Assembly (NCBI GenBank): GCA_910588875.1
Contig: CAJURT010000013.1
Span: 1-64,000, forward strand
Origin: an uncultured Lachnospiraceae bacterium
GTDB taxonomy: Bacteria; Bacillota; Clostridia; Lachnospirales; Lachnospiraceae
Length of the DNA stretch: 64,000 nucleotides
Direction of reading: 5' to 3'
Shown here: in pieces, positions 1 to 8,149 of the stretch
How positions within the stretch are numbered: the stretch's first letter is position 1
Layout: every line of letters begins with the position of its first letter
Translations under genes and position numbers: made by a program
Notes under the pieces: generated by a model
The model's database searches: none
Seen by the model: the letters and a program-made list of their open reading frames with translations, nothing else
Told to the model about the DNA's origin: nothing

Positions 1-160
1 TGCATGGTTCACACCTGCCCCTATGTAGGGCTGTCTATTTCCCGACTGCCCCTTTCTTATGGAGAAGGTAAGGCCTGAAAAGGAAAAAGGGATTAGCAGT
101 GGCGGCCGTGCCTTTTGGGGACAGGTCAGGAAAATGAATTCTGGAAGGGGCAATAGGATG

Positions 161-1816
161 TCACATCATGTGAAGCTTCTTGAAAAGGCGCAGCAGCTTA
201 CTGCCAAAGGGCATCTCCGGGAGTTCATCCTCAGTGACAGCCCGGAAGACAACAATCAGCACGGCATAGACAGCCATTGCTAATGGTACGGCGGTCAGCA
301 TGGCGATGGTATTGCTTCCGGACAAGGTAAAAATCCCCTGATAGGTGCCCCGGGCAGCCATGCCCATGACGGAGGCGGCAAGCAGGGGAAGCAGAAAGGT
401 GGTCCTGACTTCCTGGCGGTAGTGCAGTACCCTGCCGATGGAGTACCAGTTGAGGATGCAGACCACCAGGGCGAAGGTCACATTCCCAATCACCAGGCCA
501 TATACATTCCAATCCAGGTACTTCAGCATGGCATAGATGAAGATGACATGAATCCCCAGGGAAATAGCGGAATGGGTGACGGATTTGCTCATGCGGTCAA
601 TTCCCTGCAGCACGGCATTGGTGACGGTGGAGAGGGAGAAAAAGACCACTGCGGGGGCGCCGATCTGCATGAGGCTGGCGGAAAGCTTTGAACTGTCATG
701 GAAGATCAGCTGCATGATGGGGCCTGCCAGCACACCCATGCCGACGGCGCAAGGTATGGCGATCAGCATATTGAACTTGACGGTCATACGGATTTTGTAT
801 TTGACTTCCCGGAGGTTGTGACGGGTCCGGGACTGTACAATGCTGGGGATCATGGAGGCGCCAAGGGAGGAGGCGATGGCAACCGGCACATTTGACAGGA
901 GGCGGTACTCGCCGCCGTAGACGCCGAGCAGGGTGGCGCGTTCCGATTCCGCCAGCCCCTTGGCATCCATGATCTGGCCAAACAGGGAGTTGTCTACAGA
1001 ACCGCTGAGTTGGTAGACAAACTGGCTCAGGATAATGGGGGTCAGGGTGAAAAGCAGTGCCGAATAAACCTGGGGCCAGGATTCCGGAGGAATCTGCTGG
1101 CGGCGGCACAAAGTCCTGGCATTGTATTTCCGGTAAAGGAGCATCATGAAGGCGAGATAGAGAAGAGCCACGAGTGCCCCGCAGAGTGTGCCCAGGGTTC
1201 CTCCGGCGGCGCCGTAGGAACGTACATTGGGCTGGTTGGCAAACCAGTCCATGAAGGCGTAGGAGGCAGCGATGCTGACCACGGCATGGACAACCTGTTC
1301 CAGGATCTGGGAGACAGAGGTGGGGATCATGTTTCCCCGGCCCTGGAAGTAACCACGGATTACCCCCATGATCGAGAACACAAAAATAGTGGGGGCCATG
1401 ACCTTTAAAGGAAGTGCGCTGCTGGGGCTTTTAAAAACAGCGGCTGTGATAAAATCCCCGCCCAGCAAAAGGATCAGCGTCATCAGGCCGCCGGCGGCAG
1501 CGCTGAAGGCCATCCCGCTGATATACACCCGTTCCACATCCTGGTATTGCCGGCGGACCCGCCGGGCGGCAATCAGCTTGGACATGGCAAGCGGCAGGCT
1601 ATAGGAGGAAAGGATCAGGCCTATGTTGTAGATCTCGTAGGCGGTGTTGTAATAGCCAATGCCCTCTTGTCCCAAAATCCGGATCATAGGGATTTTGTAG
1701 AGAAGCCCGATAAAACGAACCAGGATACCGGCGATGGCCAGGATGCTGCCCTGAACTAATAGGTTGCCGGTATTGGCTTTTTTTTGTGCGTCAGTCGAGG
1801 CGGGGTGTTTTGCCAT
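161..1816 (-). CDS. SpoVB-like polysaccharide/lipid flippase (MOP superfamily)
   Basis: A 551-residue polytopic membrane protein with about 12-14 hydrophobic segments, starting near residue 17 with a helix that contains GNLLVQGSILAIAGILVRF. This N-terminal pattern and the length fit the polysaccharide biosynthesis/SpoVB/MurJ-like branch of the MOP exporter superfamily, which moves lipid-linked cell wall or glycan precursors across the membrane. The start was set at the ATG at 1816 because an AAGGAG lies about 10 bases before it; a longer reading starts 11 codons upstream. It is divergent from recJ and has its own promoter. Whether the substrate is a spore-cortex precursor (SpoVB role) or another lipid-linked sugar cannot be told from the sequence. 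Confidence 0.85.
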   Translation of the reverse strand: MAKHPASTDAQKKANTGNLLVQGSILAIAGILVRFIGLLYKIPMIRILGQEGIGYYNTAYEIYNIGLILSSYSLPLAMSKLIAARRVRRQYQDVERVYISGMAFSAAAGGLMTLILLLGGDFITAAVFKSPSSALPLKVMAPTIFVFSIMGVIRGYFQGRGNMIPTSVSQILEQVVHAVVSIAASYAFMDWFANQPNVRSYGAAGGTLGTLCGALVALLYLAFMMLLYRKYNARTLCRRQQIPPESWPQVYSALLFTLTPIILSQFVYQLSGSVDNSLFGQIMDAKGLAESERATLLGVYGGEYRLLSNVPVAIASSLGASMIPSIVQSRTRHNLREVKYKIRMTVKFNMLIAIPCAVGMGVLAGPIMQLIFHDSSKLSASLMQIGAPAVVFFSLSTVTNAVLQGIDRMSKSVTHSAISLGIHVIFIYAMLKYLDWNVYGLVIGNVTFALVVCILNWYSIGRVLHYRQEVRTTFLLPLLAASVMGMAARGTYQGIFTLSGSNTIAMLTAVPLAMAVYAVLIVVFRAVTEDELPEMPFGSKLLRLFKKLHMM

Positions 1817-1882
1817 GGGGGGAGGTCTCCTTGTTGTATCACAGTACAATTGGTATGCTATCGTCCCACTTAGGGTATATAT

Positions 1883-1911
1883 AGTATAGCGCAGCTTAAG
1901 GTGGAAGGCAA
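1883..1911 (-). promoter_or_regulatory. sigma-A-type promoter for the SpoVB-like gene
   Basis: Read on the minus strand: TTGCCT, a 17-base spacer, then TATACT, about 70 bases upstream of the flippase start. Confidence 0.55.
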
Positions 1912-1943
1912 GGGATGGGGTGGAATTTTGTTTTATTTGATGG

Positions 1944-2045
1944 TATACTGATGTGGCGGCTTATTGGGGGCCGCCGGGGAGGCGGCGGTGCGGAAGGGCA
2001 CATCTGCGGTTTTTTGGCAGAGACGGAAACATAAGAAGAGACAGG
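1944..2045 (+). promoter_or_regulatory. recJ promoter and GC-rich leader
   Basis: A TATACT -10 box at 1944-1949 follows a TGG (extended -10 character); no good -35 was seen. The leader then holds GGCGGC (1955-1960), GCCGCC (1970-1975) and a second GGCGGC (1981-1986), so the middle copy could pair with either neighbour. A T6 run follows near 2010. This resembles an attenuator, but no known leader family was recognised. Confidence 0.35.
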
Positions 2046-2061
2046 GATAAAGGAGATAAGC

Positions 2062-3786
2062 ATGGGCAGAGGCAGTGAGGCAACCTGGATGCTCCAGACG
2101 AAAAAAGCGGATTTTTTTGGGATAGCGGAACGTTTTCATATAAACCCGGTAACGGCAAGGATTATCCGCAACCGGGACGTGGTTGGGGATAAGGAAATGG
2201 AACGCTATCTGCATGGGGGGATGGGGGATCTTTATGATCCTCATTTATTAAAGGATATGGACCGCACGGTGGCGGCTTTAAAGAGGAAGATCAGGGAGGG
2301 CGTGAAGATCCGGATTGTGGGGGATTATGATATTGACGGGATTTGCTCCACCTATCTGCTCTATCAGGGGATCCGGCGGTGCGGGGGCAGAGTAGATTAC
2401 CAGATCCCTGAGAGGATAAAGGACGGCTATGGGATCAATGAGTCGATTATACGGCGTGCAGGCGATGAGGGGGTTGACACTCTTATTACCTGCGATAACG
2501 GAATTGCAGCGGCAGATCAGATCCGCATGGCAAAGGAACTGGGGATGACGGTACTGGTTACGGACCATCATGAGGTGCCCCTGGGGGAGGATGGGGAGGA
2601 ACTGCTGCCGCCGGCAGATGCAATCGTGAACCCCAAGCAAGGGGCGTGCCCATACCCGTTTAAAGGAATCTGCGGGGGTGTGGTGGCCTATAAAGTGGTC
2701 CAGGCGCTTTATGAGGCGTGTAATATACCGATGGGGGAATGGGAGGCAATGCTGGAGTTTGCGGCGATTGCCACAGTGGGGGATGTAATGCGGCTTCAGG
2801 ACGAAAACCGGATCCTGGTGCGCCTGGGCTTAAGGCAAATGGCCGGGACAAGGAGCATGGGTCTGAGGAAGCTGGTGGAGGCGTGCGGCCTTGATATCCG
2901 GGAACTGACAGCGTATCATATTGGTTTTGTGGTCGGGCCGTGCCTCAATGCCAGCGGGCGCCTGCAGACAGCAAAGCTGGCGCTGGAACTTCTGCTATGC
3001 GAGGAGGAGGGGGCGGCGCTTCAAATGGCGGAAAAGCTGCGGGAACTGAATGAAGAACGCAAGGCGATGACGCAAAAGGGCACCGAGGAGGCGCTTTTGC
3101 AGGTTGAGGAGAAATATGCCAGTGATCCGGTGCTGGTGATTTTTTTGCCGGACTGCCATGAATCAGTGGCAGGCATTATTGCGGGCCGGGTCCGGGAGGC
3201 GTGGAACCGCCCCACCTTTGTGCTGACGCGGGGGGAGGATTGCGTCAAGGGCTCCGGGCGGTCGATTGAGGCCTACCACATGTACAGAGAAATGTGCGGT
3301 GTACAGGACTTGTTCCTGAAATTTGGCGGGCATCCGATGGCGGCGGGGTTTTCGATCCGGGAATGCCATGTGGAGGAACTGAGGCAGCGGCTGAATAGGC
3401 AGGCAGCCTTAAAGCCGGAGGATTTTATCCCGCGGGTCTGGATTGATGCGGCGATGCCTTTTGAGTACATATCGGAAGAACTGGTTCGGGAACTAAAGAT
3501 TTTGGAACCCTTCGGGCAGGGGAATGAAAAGCCGCAGTTTGCCCAGAAGAATCTGGGTATCCGCAGTGCGCGGGTGTTGGGGAAGAACCGCAATGCGGTG
3601 AAACTTTCGCTGGTTACAGAGGGGGGACTGGCAATGGATGGGATGCTGTTTACCGAAGGCGACCGTTTTATGGAGGAGTTGGGCAGGCAGACCCGGATAG
3701 ATGTGGTGTATTATCCGGATGTGAATGAATATAATGGGCGGAAATCACTGCAGATTGTGGTGCGGGAGTACAAACTGCACCCGTAA
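2062..3786 (+). CDS. recJ: single-stranded-DNA-specific exonuclease RecJ
   Basis: A 574-residue protein of the DHH phosphoesterase superfamily, the normal size for bacterial RecJ, a 5'-3' exonuclease on single-stranded DNA in recombination and repair. The metal-binding motif DYDIDG lies at residues 88-93, a CDNG motif follows at 144-147 and the DHH triad is at 168-170 (TDHHE). The second half carries the DHHA1 region, with GGHPMAAGFS, and a C-terminal OB-like RecJ domain. An AGGAG precedes the ATG at 2062 by 7 bases. It is followed, after an independent promoter, by glyA. Confidence 0.96.
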   Translation: MGRGSEATWMLQTKKADFFGIAERFHINPVTARIIRNRDVVGDKEMERYLHGGMGDLYDPHLLKDMDRTVAALKRKIREGVKIRIVGDYDIDGICSTYLLYQGIRRCGGRVDYQIPERIKDGYGINESIIRRAGDEGVDTLITCDNGIAAADQIRMAKELGMTVLVTDHHEVPLGEDGEELLPPADAIVNPKQGACPYPFKGICGGVVAYKVVQALYEACNIPMGEWEAMLEFAAIATVGDVMRLQDENRILVRLGLRQMAGTRSMGLRKLVEACGLDIRELTAYHIGFVVGPCLNASGRLQTAKLALELLLCEEEGAALQMAEKLRELNEERKAMTQKGTEEALLQVEEKYASDPVLVIFLPDCHESVAGIIAGRVREAWNRPTFVLTRGEDCVKGSGRSIEAYHMYREMCGVQDLFLKFGGHPMAAGFSIRECHVEELRQRLNRQAALKPEDFIPRVWIDAAMPFEYISEELVRELKILEPFGQGNEKPQFAQKNLGIRSARVLGKNRNAVKLSLVTEGGLAMDGMLFTEGDRFMEELGRQTRIDVVYYPDVNEYNGRKSLQIVVREYKLHP

Positions 3787-3796
3787 AATTATAACC

Positions 3797-3826
3797 TTGA
3801 CATGGGTTGCGCTCCTGTACTATAAT
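3797..3826 (+). promoter_or_regulatory. consensus sigma-A promoter for glyA
   Basis: Perfect TTGACA at 3797-3802 and perfect TATAAT at 3821-3826 with an 18-base spacer, directly after the recJ stop codon. The predicted transcript start near 3833 leaves a leader of about 125 bases. Confidence 0.85.
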
Positions 3827-3834
3827 CAGACACA

Positions 3835-3956
3835 TCAGAAAAGGCGCTGGAAACAAAAACCAGTGCCTTTCCGGCAGTTGTCAATGAACCGCCAGGGGCG
3901 CCGGATGCCTGGCACAGAACTGGAAGGTTTGGCAGAAGAGAAAAAGGAGAATCATT
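3835..3956 (+). other. structured leader of glyA
   Basis: Two hairpins are visible. The first pairs 3840-3850 with 3860-3870 (11 pairs, one G-U, loop of 9). The second pairs GCCAGG at 3891-3896 with CCTGGC at 3908-3913. No T-run follows either, so they are not simple terminators. The first hairpin lies almost at the predicted 5' end and may stabilise the mRNA. A cis-regulatory role is possible, but no known riboswitch consensus was recognised. Confidence 0.4.
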
Positions 3957-5204
3957 ATGGTAAATGATATTATGAAGATGCTCACAGAGTATGACCCGGA
4001 GGTGGGCAAGGCAGTGGAGCAGGAAGCAGCGCGCCAGAGGAGGAACCTGGAACTGATTGCTTCGGAGAATATCGTGTCGGAGCCGGTAATGCTGGCAATG
4101 GGGACGGTTTTGACCAACAAGTATGCGGAAGGGTATTCCGGCAAGAGGTACTACGGCGGCTGTGAGTATGTGGATGTGGTGGAGACGATTGCCATCGAAC
4201 GTGCAAAAAAGCTGTTTGGCTGTGACTATGCCAATGTGCAGCCCCATTCCGGGGCCCAGGCGAATATGGCAGTATTCCTGGCCATGCTGAAGCCGGGGGA
4301 TACGGTTATGGGCATGAATTTAAACCATGGCGGGCATCTGACACACGGGAGCCCTGTGAATTTTTCCGGTCTGTATTTTAACATTGTGCCTTATGGGGTG
4401 AATGATGAAGGGTATATTGATTATGATGAACTGGAAAGGATTGCGGTCCAGAGCAAGCCGAAGCTGATTGTGGCGGGGGCCAGTGCATATGCCCGGGAGA
4501 TTGACTTTAAGCGGTTCAGGGAAGTGGCAGACAAGGTGGGGGCCAGCCTGATGGTGGATATGGCCCATATCGCCGGCCTGGTGGCTGCGGGGGAGCATCC
4601 CAGCCCGATTCCCTATGCCGATGTGGTGACGACGACGACCCACAAGACACTGCGGGGGCCGAGAGGCGGTATGATCCTCGCCAACAAGGAAGCGGCCGAA
4701 CGTTTTAATTTCAACAAGGCCATTTTCCCGGGTTCCCAGGGCGGGCCTCTGGAACACGTGATTGCCGCCAAGGCAGTCTGCTTTGGGGAGGCATTAAAGC
4801 CGGAATTTAAAACTTATCAGGCACAGGTGCGCCGGAACGCGTCCGCTTTGGCCGAGGCCTTGGTAAAGCAGGGCTTCCGGCTGCTTACCGGCGGTACGGA
4901 CAACCATCTGATGCTGGTGGATCTGCGGGGGATGGAGGTGTCCGGCAAGGAACTTCAGAACCGGTGTGACGAGGTTTATATTACTTTGAACAAAAATACG
5001 GTGCCCAATGACCCCAGAAGCCCGTTTGTCACTTCCGGCGTCCGGATCGGAACTCCGGCTGTCACTTCCCGCGGCCTGAAGGAGGAAGACATGCCGAAGG
5101 TGGCGGAATGCATCTGGCTGGCAGCAACCGATTTTGAGAACCAGGCAGATACAATCCGGGCAGAGGTGACAAAACTCTGCGAGAAATACCCGATCTATCA
5201 GTAA
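3957..5204 (+). CDS. glyA: serine hydroxymethyltransferase
   Basis: A 415-residue fold-type I PLP enzyme that interconverts serine and glycine with tetrahydrofolate, feeding one-carbon units to purine, thymidylate and methionine synthesis in the cytosol. The family motif around the PLP lysine, TTTTHKTLRGPRGG, places the Schiff-base lysine at K230. Also seen are ELIASENIVS near residue 32, the conserved tyrosine segment YAEGYSGKRYYGG and the substrate site motif near DMAHIAGL. Length is normal. AAGGAG precedes the ATG by 7 bases. It is expressed from its own very strong promoter. Confidence 0.98.
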   Translation: MVNDIMKMLTEYDPEVGKAVEQEAARQRRNLELIASENIVSEPVMLAMGTVLTNKYAEGYSGKRYYGGCEYVDVVETIAIERAKKLFGCDYANVQPHSGAQANMAVFLAMLKPGDTVMGMNLNHGGHLTHGSPVNFSGLYFNIVPYGVNDEGYIDYDELERIAVQSKPKLIVAGASAYAREIDFKRFREVADKVGASLMVDMAHIAGLVAAGEHPSPIPYADVVTTTTHKTLRGPRGGMILANKEAAERFNFNKAIFPGSQGGPLEHVIAAKAVCFGEALKPEFKTYQAQVRRNASALAEALVKQGFRLLTGGTDNHLMLVDLRGMEVSGKELQNRCDEVYITLNKNTVPNDPRSPFVTSGVRIGTPAVTSRGLKEEDMPKVAECIWLAATDFENQADTIRAEVTKLCEKYPIYQ

Positions 5205-5259
5205 AGCCTGGTTTCCAAAGAGGAACGTGGAAAAAACACTGGAAAACATCGGAAAATGC

Positions 5260-5288
5260 TTGCATTTACAGTTGATTTCTGGTAAAAT
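5260..5288 (+). promoter_or_regulatory. promoter of the rpsF-ssb-rpsR operon
   Basis: TTGCAT at 5260-5265, 17-base spacer, TAAAAT at 5283-5288. The leader of about 68 bases contains a small hairpin, CTTGA 5317-5321 with TCAAG 5330-5334. S6:S18 autoregulatory leaders are known upstream of this operon in many bacteria, but the motif could not be confirmed here. Confidence 0.65.
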
Positions 5289-5362
5289 AGATACCCGTGA
5301 CACAATATTCCTTGCTCTTGAGACTGAAATCAAGGGCCAGAGACCACAAGGAGGTAAAAGCA

Positions 5363-5656
5363 ATGAACAAGTACGAGTTAGCAGTTGTTCTGAGCGCAAA
5401 ACTCGAGGATGAAGAGAGGACAGCGGCATTGGAGAAGGTACAGGGTTATATCACCCGCTTCGGTGGTACCGTGACCAATGTGGATGACTGGGGCAAGAAA
5501 AGGCTTGCCTATGAGATCCAGAAGATGAAAGAAGCTTTCTATTACTTCATCCAGTTCGAGTCTGAGAATTCCGATTGCCCGAACGAAGTGGAAGCCCACG
5601 TTCGTATTATGGAGCCGGTGATCAGATATCTTTGCGTTAAGCAGGACGAGCAGTAG
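5363..5656 (+). CDS. rpsF: 30S ribosomal protein S6
   Basis: A 97-residue protein beginning MNKYELAVVLSAKLEDEER, with the S6 motif WGKKRLAYEIQK in the middle. It is a small-subunit protein that binds the central domain of 16S rRNA together with S18. The start at 5363 is chosen because AAGGAGGT lies just upstream; a reading that extends back to 5297 lacks a binding site and would begin only a few bases after the predicted transcript start. It heads the classical rpsF-ssb-rpsR operon. Confidence 0.97.
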   Translation: MNKYELAVVLSAKLEDEERTAALEKVQGYITRFGGTVTNVDDWGKKRLAYEIQKMKEAFYYFIQFESENSDCPNEVEAHVRIMEPVIRYLCVKQDEQ

Positions 5657-5694
5657 GGAATAGATGACCAGCTTAAAAAAGGAAGAGTGATGGT

Positions 5695-6165
5695 ATGAAT
5701 AGAGTAATTCTTATGGGAAGGCTGACCAGGGATCCGGAAGTCAGGTATTCGCAGGGGGAACGGTCGATGGCAATTGCCAGATATACCCTTGCCGTGGACC
5801 GCAGAGGCCGTGCCCGGAGCAACCAGGACGGTGACCAGGGGCAGACCGCTGATTTTATCAATATCGTGGCATTTGACCGGGCAGGGGAGTTCGCAGAGAA
5901 GTATTTCCGCCAGGGGATGCGGGTATTGGTATCCGGGCGCATCCAGACAGGCAGCTACACCAATAGGGAAGGCCAGCGTGTTTATACCACAGATGTTATT
6001 GTGGATGATCAGGAGTTCGCCGACAGCAAGAATTCTGGCAGCGGGGACAATGGCGGCGGTTATGGCTATCAGCCAACTTCCAGACCGGCCCCGTCCAGCG
6101 CAATCGGAGACGGGTTCATGAACATCCCGGATGGTGTAGAAGATGAGGGGTTGCCCTTCAACTAG
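5695..6165 (+). CDS. ssb: single-stranded DNA-binding protein
   Basis: A 156-residue protein with an N-terminal OB fold (MNRVILMGRLTRDPEVRYS), a glycine-rich flexible linker and the acidic C-terminal tip DEGLPFN, which in this family docks replication and repair partners such as RecJ-type enzymes. It binds single-stranded DNA as a tetramer. It sits between rpsF and rpsR as in most Firmicutes, 38 bases after rpsF. This is likely the housekeeping SSB. Confidence 0.97.
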   Translation: MNRVILMGRLTRDPEVRYSQGERSMAIARYTLAVDRRGRARSNQDGDQGQTADFINIVAFDRAGEFAEKYFRQGMRVLVSGRIQTGSYTNREGQRVYTTDVIVDDQEFADSKNSGSGDNGGGYGYQPTSRPAPSSAIGDGFMNIPDGVEDEGLPFN

Positions 6166-6263
6166 TGCGTTGGTGCATTTGACGAAATGGAAACGTGCCA
6201 GTACACTAGGACGGGGGATTGCGGTTGAGAGACACGGATTAATCGAAGAAGGAGGCAGTACCA

Positions 6264-6530
6264 ATGGCATTCAATAAAGCAGATAAGCCCGAAGGCGCCA
6301 AGGTGAGAAGAGGCGGCGTTCGCAGAAGGAAAAAAGTGTGTGTATTCTGCGGTGAGAAAAACGGTGTGATAGATTATAAGGATACCAATAAGCTGAAGAG
6401 ATACGTATCGGAGAGAGGGAAGATCCTTCCGAGGCGGATTACCGGCAACTGTGCAAAACACCAGAGGGCGTTGACAGTTGCAATCAAGAGGGCACGCCAT
6501 ATCTCCCTGATGCCTTATACCTGTGATTAA
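6264..6530 (+). CDS. rpsR: 30S ribosomal protein S18
   Basis: An 88-residue basic protein with the S18 signature DYKDTNKLKRYVSERGKILP and the C-terminal segment TGNCAKHQRALTVAIKRAR. It forms a heterodimer with S6 in the small subunit. An AAGGAGG lies 9 bases before the ATG at 6264. Last gene of the operon, followed by a strong terminator. The N-terminal cysteine pair (VCVFC) suggests a zinc-binding or C+ form of S18; this is an inference. Confidence 0.96.
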   Translation: MAFNKADKPEGAKVRRGGVRRRKKVCVFCGEKNGVIDYKDTNKLKRYVSERGKILPRRITGNCAKHQRALTVAIKRARHISLMPYTCD

Positions 6531-6540
6531 CGGATTTTTA

Positions 6541-6584
6541 AAACCTGGCGGAGCATGCCGGCGGCGTGCCCTGCCGGTTTTTTT
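6541..6584 (+). terminator. rho-independent terminator of rpsF-ssb-rpsR
   Basis: The inner stem GCATGCC/GGCGTGC with a GGC loop is extended by outer pairs from ACC..GGC..GG to CT..GCC..GGT. A run of seven T follows at 6578-6584. Confidence 0.88.
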
Positions 6585-6604
6585 ATGCCTGCAAAACCGT
6601 GTGT

Positions 6605-6624
6605 CCCCTTGTACACTGAGGGTA
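6605..6624 (-). repeat. solo copy of a 20-bp dispersed repeat
   Basis: CCCCTTGTACACTGAGGGTA here is the exact reverse complement of 13927-13946, the left arm of a hairpin upstream of the nucleosidase gene. It lies between the rpsR terminator and the kinase gene. Confidence 0.6.
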
Positions 6625-6727
6625 TCTACTCATAATATAAGTAAATGAAAAAGAGAGTTGTAAAATTTTGTCAATTATATTAGTATTGTAGGTACAGAGG
6701 TGATCGGGGAAAGAAGGAGGTGGAAAG

Positions 6728-8149
6728 ATTCAAAACACCACACTATTTGGAAAATATCAGTTATGCAGGGTTTTAGGCCGCGGAAGGAGCGGGACAGTCT
6801 ATCTGGCGAAGCATAACGAACTGGAAGAATACCGGGCGATCAAGCAGGTACCGAAGACCTGTGTGGACGCCAGGCAGTTCCGAAAGGAAGCGTTGATCCT
6901 GAAATGTATCCGTCATCCGGGAATACCGGTTGTGTATGATCTGGAGGAGGATGAGGATTTCTGTTATCTGATTGAAGAATTTCTGGAAGGAGATTCATTG
7001 TACGCCCTTGTTTCTGACATGGGGCATTTTTCAAAGGCAATGACGGTCCGGTACGGGATTCAGATTTGCCATCTGGTGAATATTTTGCATTCGGCAAAAC
7101 CTACCCCTATTTTATATCTGGATTTACAACCAAGGAACCTGTTGGTATGTGGCAACATCGTAAAATTAGTGGATTTTGACCATGCGATTCATTTGGACGA
7201 GGCGGAATACCTGACGAAGAGCTATGGAACCGTCGGCTGTGCCGCGCCGGAACAATATACAGGAGAAGATTTGGATGAACGGACGGATATTTATGCCATT
7301 GGTGCTGTCCTCTATTACATGCTGACCGGAAATTATCCGGGAAAGACCCCTGTATATCCGCGGGCGCTGGTTGACCGGAAGCTGGCGAAGGTGATTCACA
7401 CCTGTCTGAAGGAGGATCCGAAAGAGCGGTATGAATCGGCATATCAGCTTAGTGGTGAATTGGAATGCATTCAAGAGCAGATGTTAAAGAACAGAGAAGG
7501 TGTTTTCGGGGAGGACCTGGGATCATCTCTGACGGTTGCGGTGGCAGGGGCTTTTCCTGGCGCAGGGGCAACCCATATAGCAATCAGTTTTGCCGCGTAT
7601 CTCTGGCGGCGGGGAATTTCCTCACTTTACGAGGAAAGGAACGAATCTGATGCAGTCCGTCAGATGGCGGATTGCGCGGGAAGCAGTATGGACCGATATG
7701 GGATTTATCGAATCCACGGTTTGCCTATGCTTCCGTTTTATGGAGAGGCGGCTAAGCTGGAACCACATCCTTACTCTGTGGTGATCAGGGATTGCGGCGC
7801 ATCTCTAATAAATTTTTCACAGGAATCAGCGGATGGATATCTGCTGGTATGTGGAAGTAAACCCTGGCAGTGGAGGTGTGCCGGGGATGCTGTTCAATTT
7901 CTGGGAAATCTCCCAGGGATGGCGGTTATCTACAATCAATTCTGTGGGCGCCTTGCAGTCAGGCTGCCTGGTCCGGCAGGGGAGACGGAGTGTTTCCTGA
8001 TGCCAGATAGTCCCAATCCATTTGTACACCCAAAGGCGGTGAAGCAGGTTTATGATGAAATATTTTTTTCATTGGCCGGCAAACGGCCAGGGGGCATATT
8101 GCGAACATGTTTGACAAAAGCAAAAAGATTTTTGAGCAGAAAAGAGTAA
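6728..8149 (+). CDS. Ser/Thr protein kinase fused to a degenerate ParA/MinD-like domain, probable ATT start
   Basis: About 473 residues. The glycine loop LGRGRSGTVYLA (residues 16-27), the ATP lysine K39 in AIKQV, the catalytic loop LDLQPRN with D132 and N137, and the metal-binding D149 in DFD mark a eukaryotic-like kinase. The HRD histidine/arginine and the loop lysine are replaced. After about residue 260 a second domain carries GAFPGAGATHIA (274-285), a deviant P-loop without lysine, as in ParA/MinD/CpaE relatives. The glycine loop is coded upstream of the first ATG/GTG/TTG in frame (GTG at 6863). The only start with a binding site is ATT at 6728, seven bases after AAGGAGG (6714-6720). Substrate unknown. 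It overlaps the next gene by 43 bases. Confidence 0.8.
   Translation: MQNTTLFGKYQLCRVLGRGRSGTVYLAKHNELEEYRAIKQVPKTCVDARQFRKEALILKCIRHPGIPVVYDLEEDEDFCYLIEEFLEGDSLYALVSDMGHFSKAMTVRYGIQICHLVNILHSAKPTPILYLDLQPRNLLVCGNIVKLVDFDHAIHLDEAEYLTKSYGTVGCAAPEQYTGEDLDERTDIYAIGAVLYYMLTGNYPGKTPVYPRALVDRKLAKVIHTCLKEDPKERYESAYQLSGELECIQEQMLKNREGVFGEDLGSSLTVAVAGAFPGAGATHIAISFAAYLWRRGISSLYEERNESDAVRQMADCAGSSMDRYGIYRIHGLPMLPFYGEAAKLEPHPYSVVIRDCGASLINFSQESADGYLLVCGSKPWQWRCAGDAVQFLGNLPGMAVIYNQFCGRLAVRLPGPAGETECFLMPDSPNPFVHPKAVKQVYDEIFFSLAGKRPGGILRTCLTKAKRFLSRKE

Noticed and set aside
1..160. A small gene or complete terminator at the left edge
   Set aside because: The short frame at 59-283 has no binding site and overlaps the flippase antisense; no clear hairpin with T-run was found on the minus strand.
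3835..3956. ZTP or tetrahydrofolate riboswitch in the glyA leader
   Set aside because: The 3' segment GATGCCTGGCA only partly resembles the ZTP consensus and the rest does not match.
6863..8149. Kinase start at GTG 6863
   Set aside because: It would delete the glycine loop and ATP lysine, which are coded in frame just upstream behind a good ribosome binding site.
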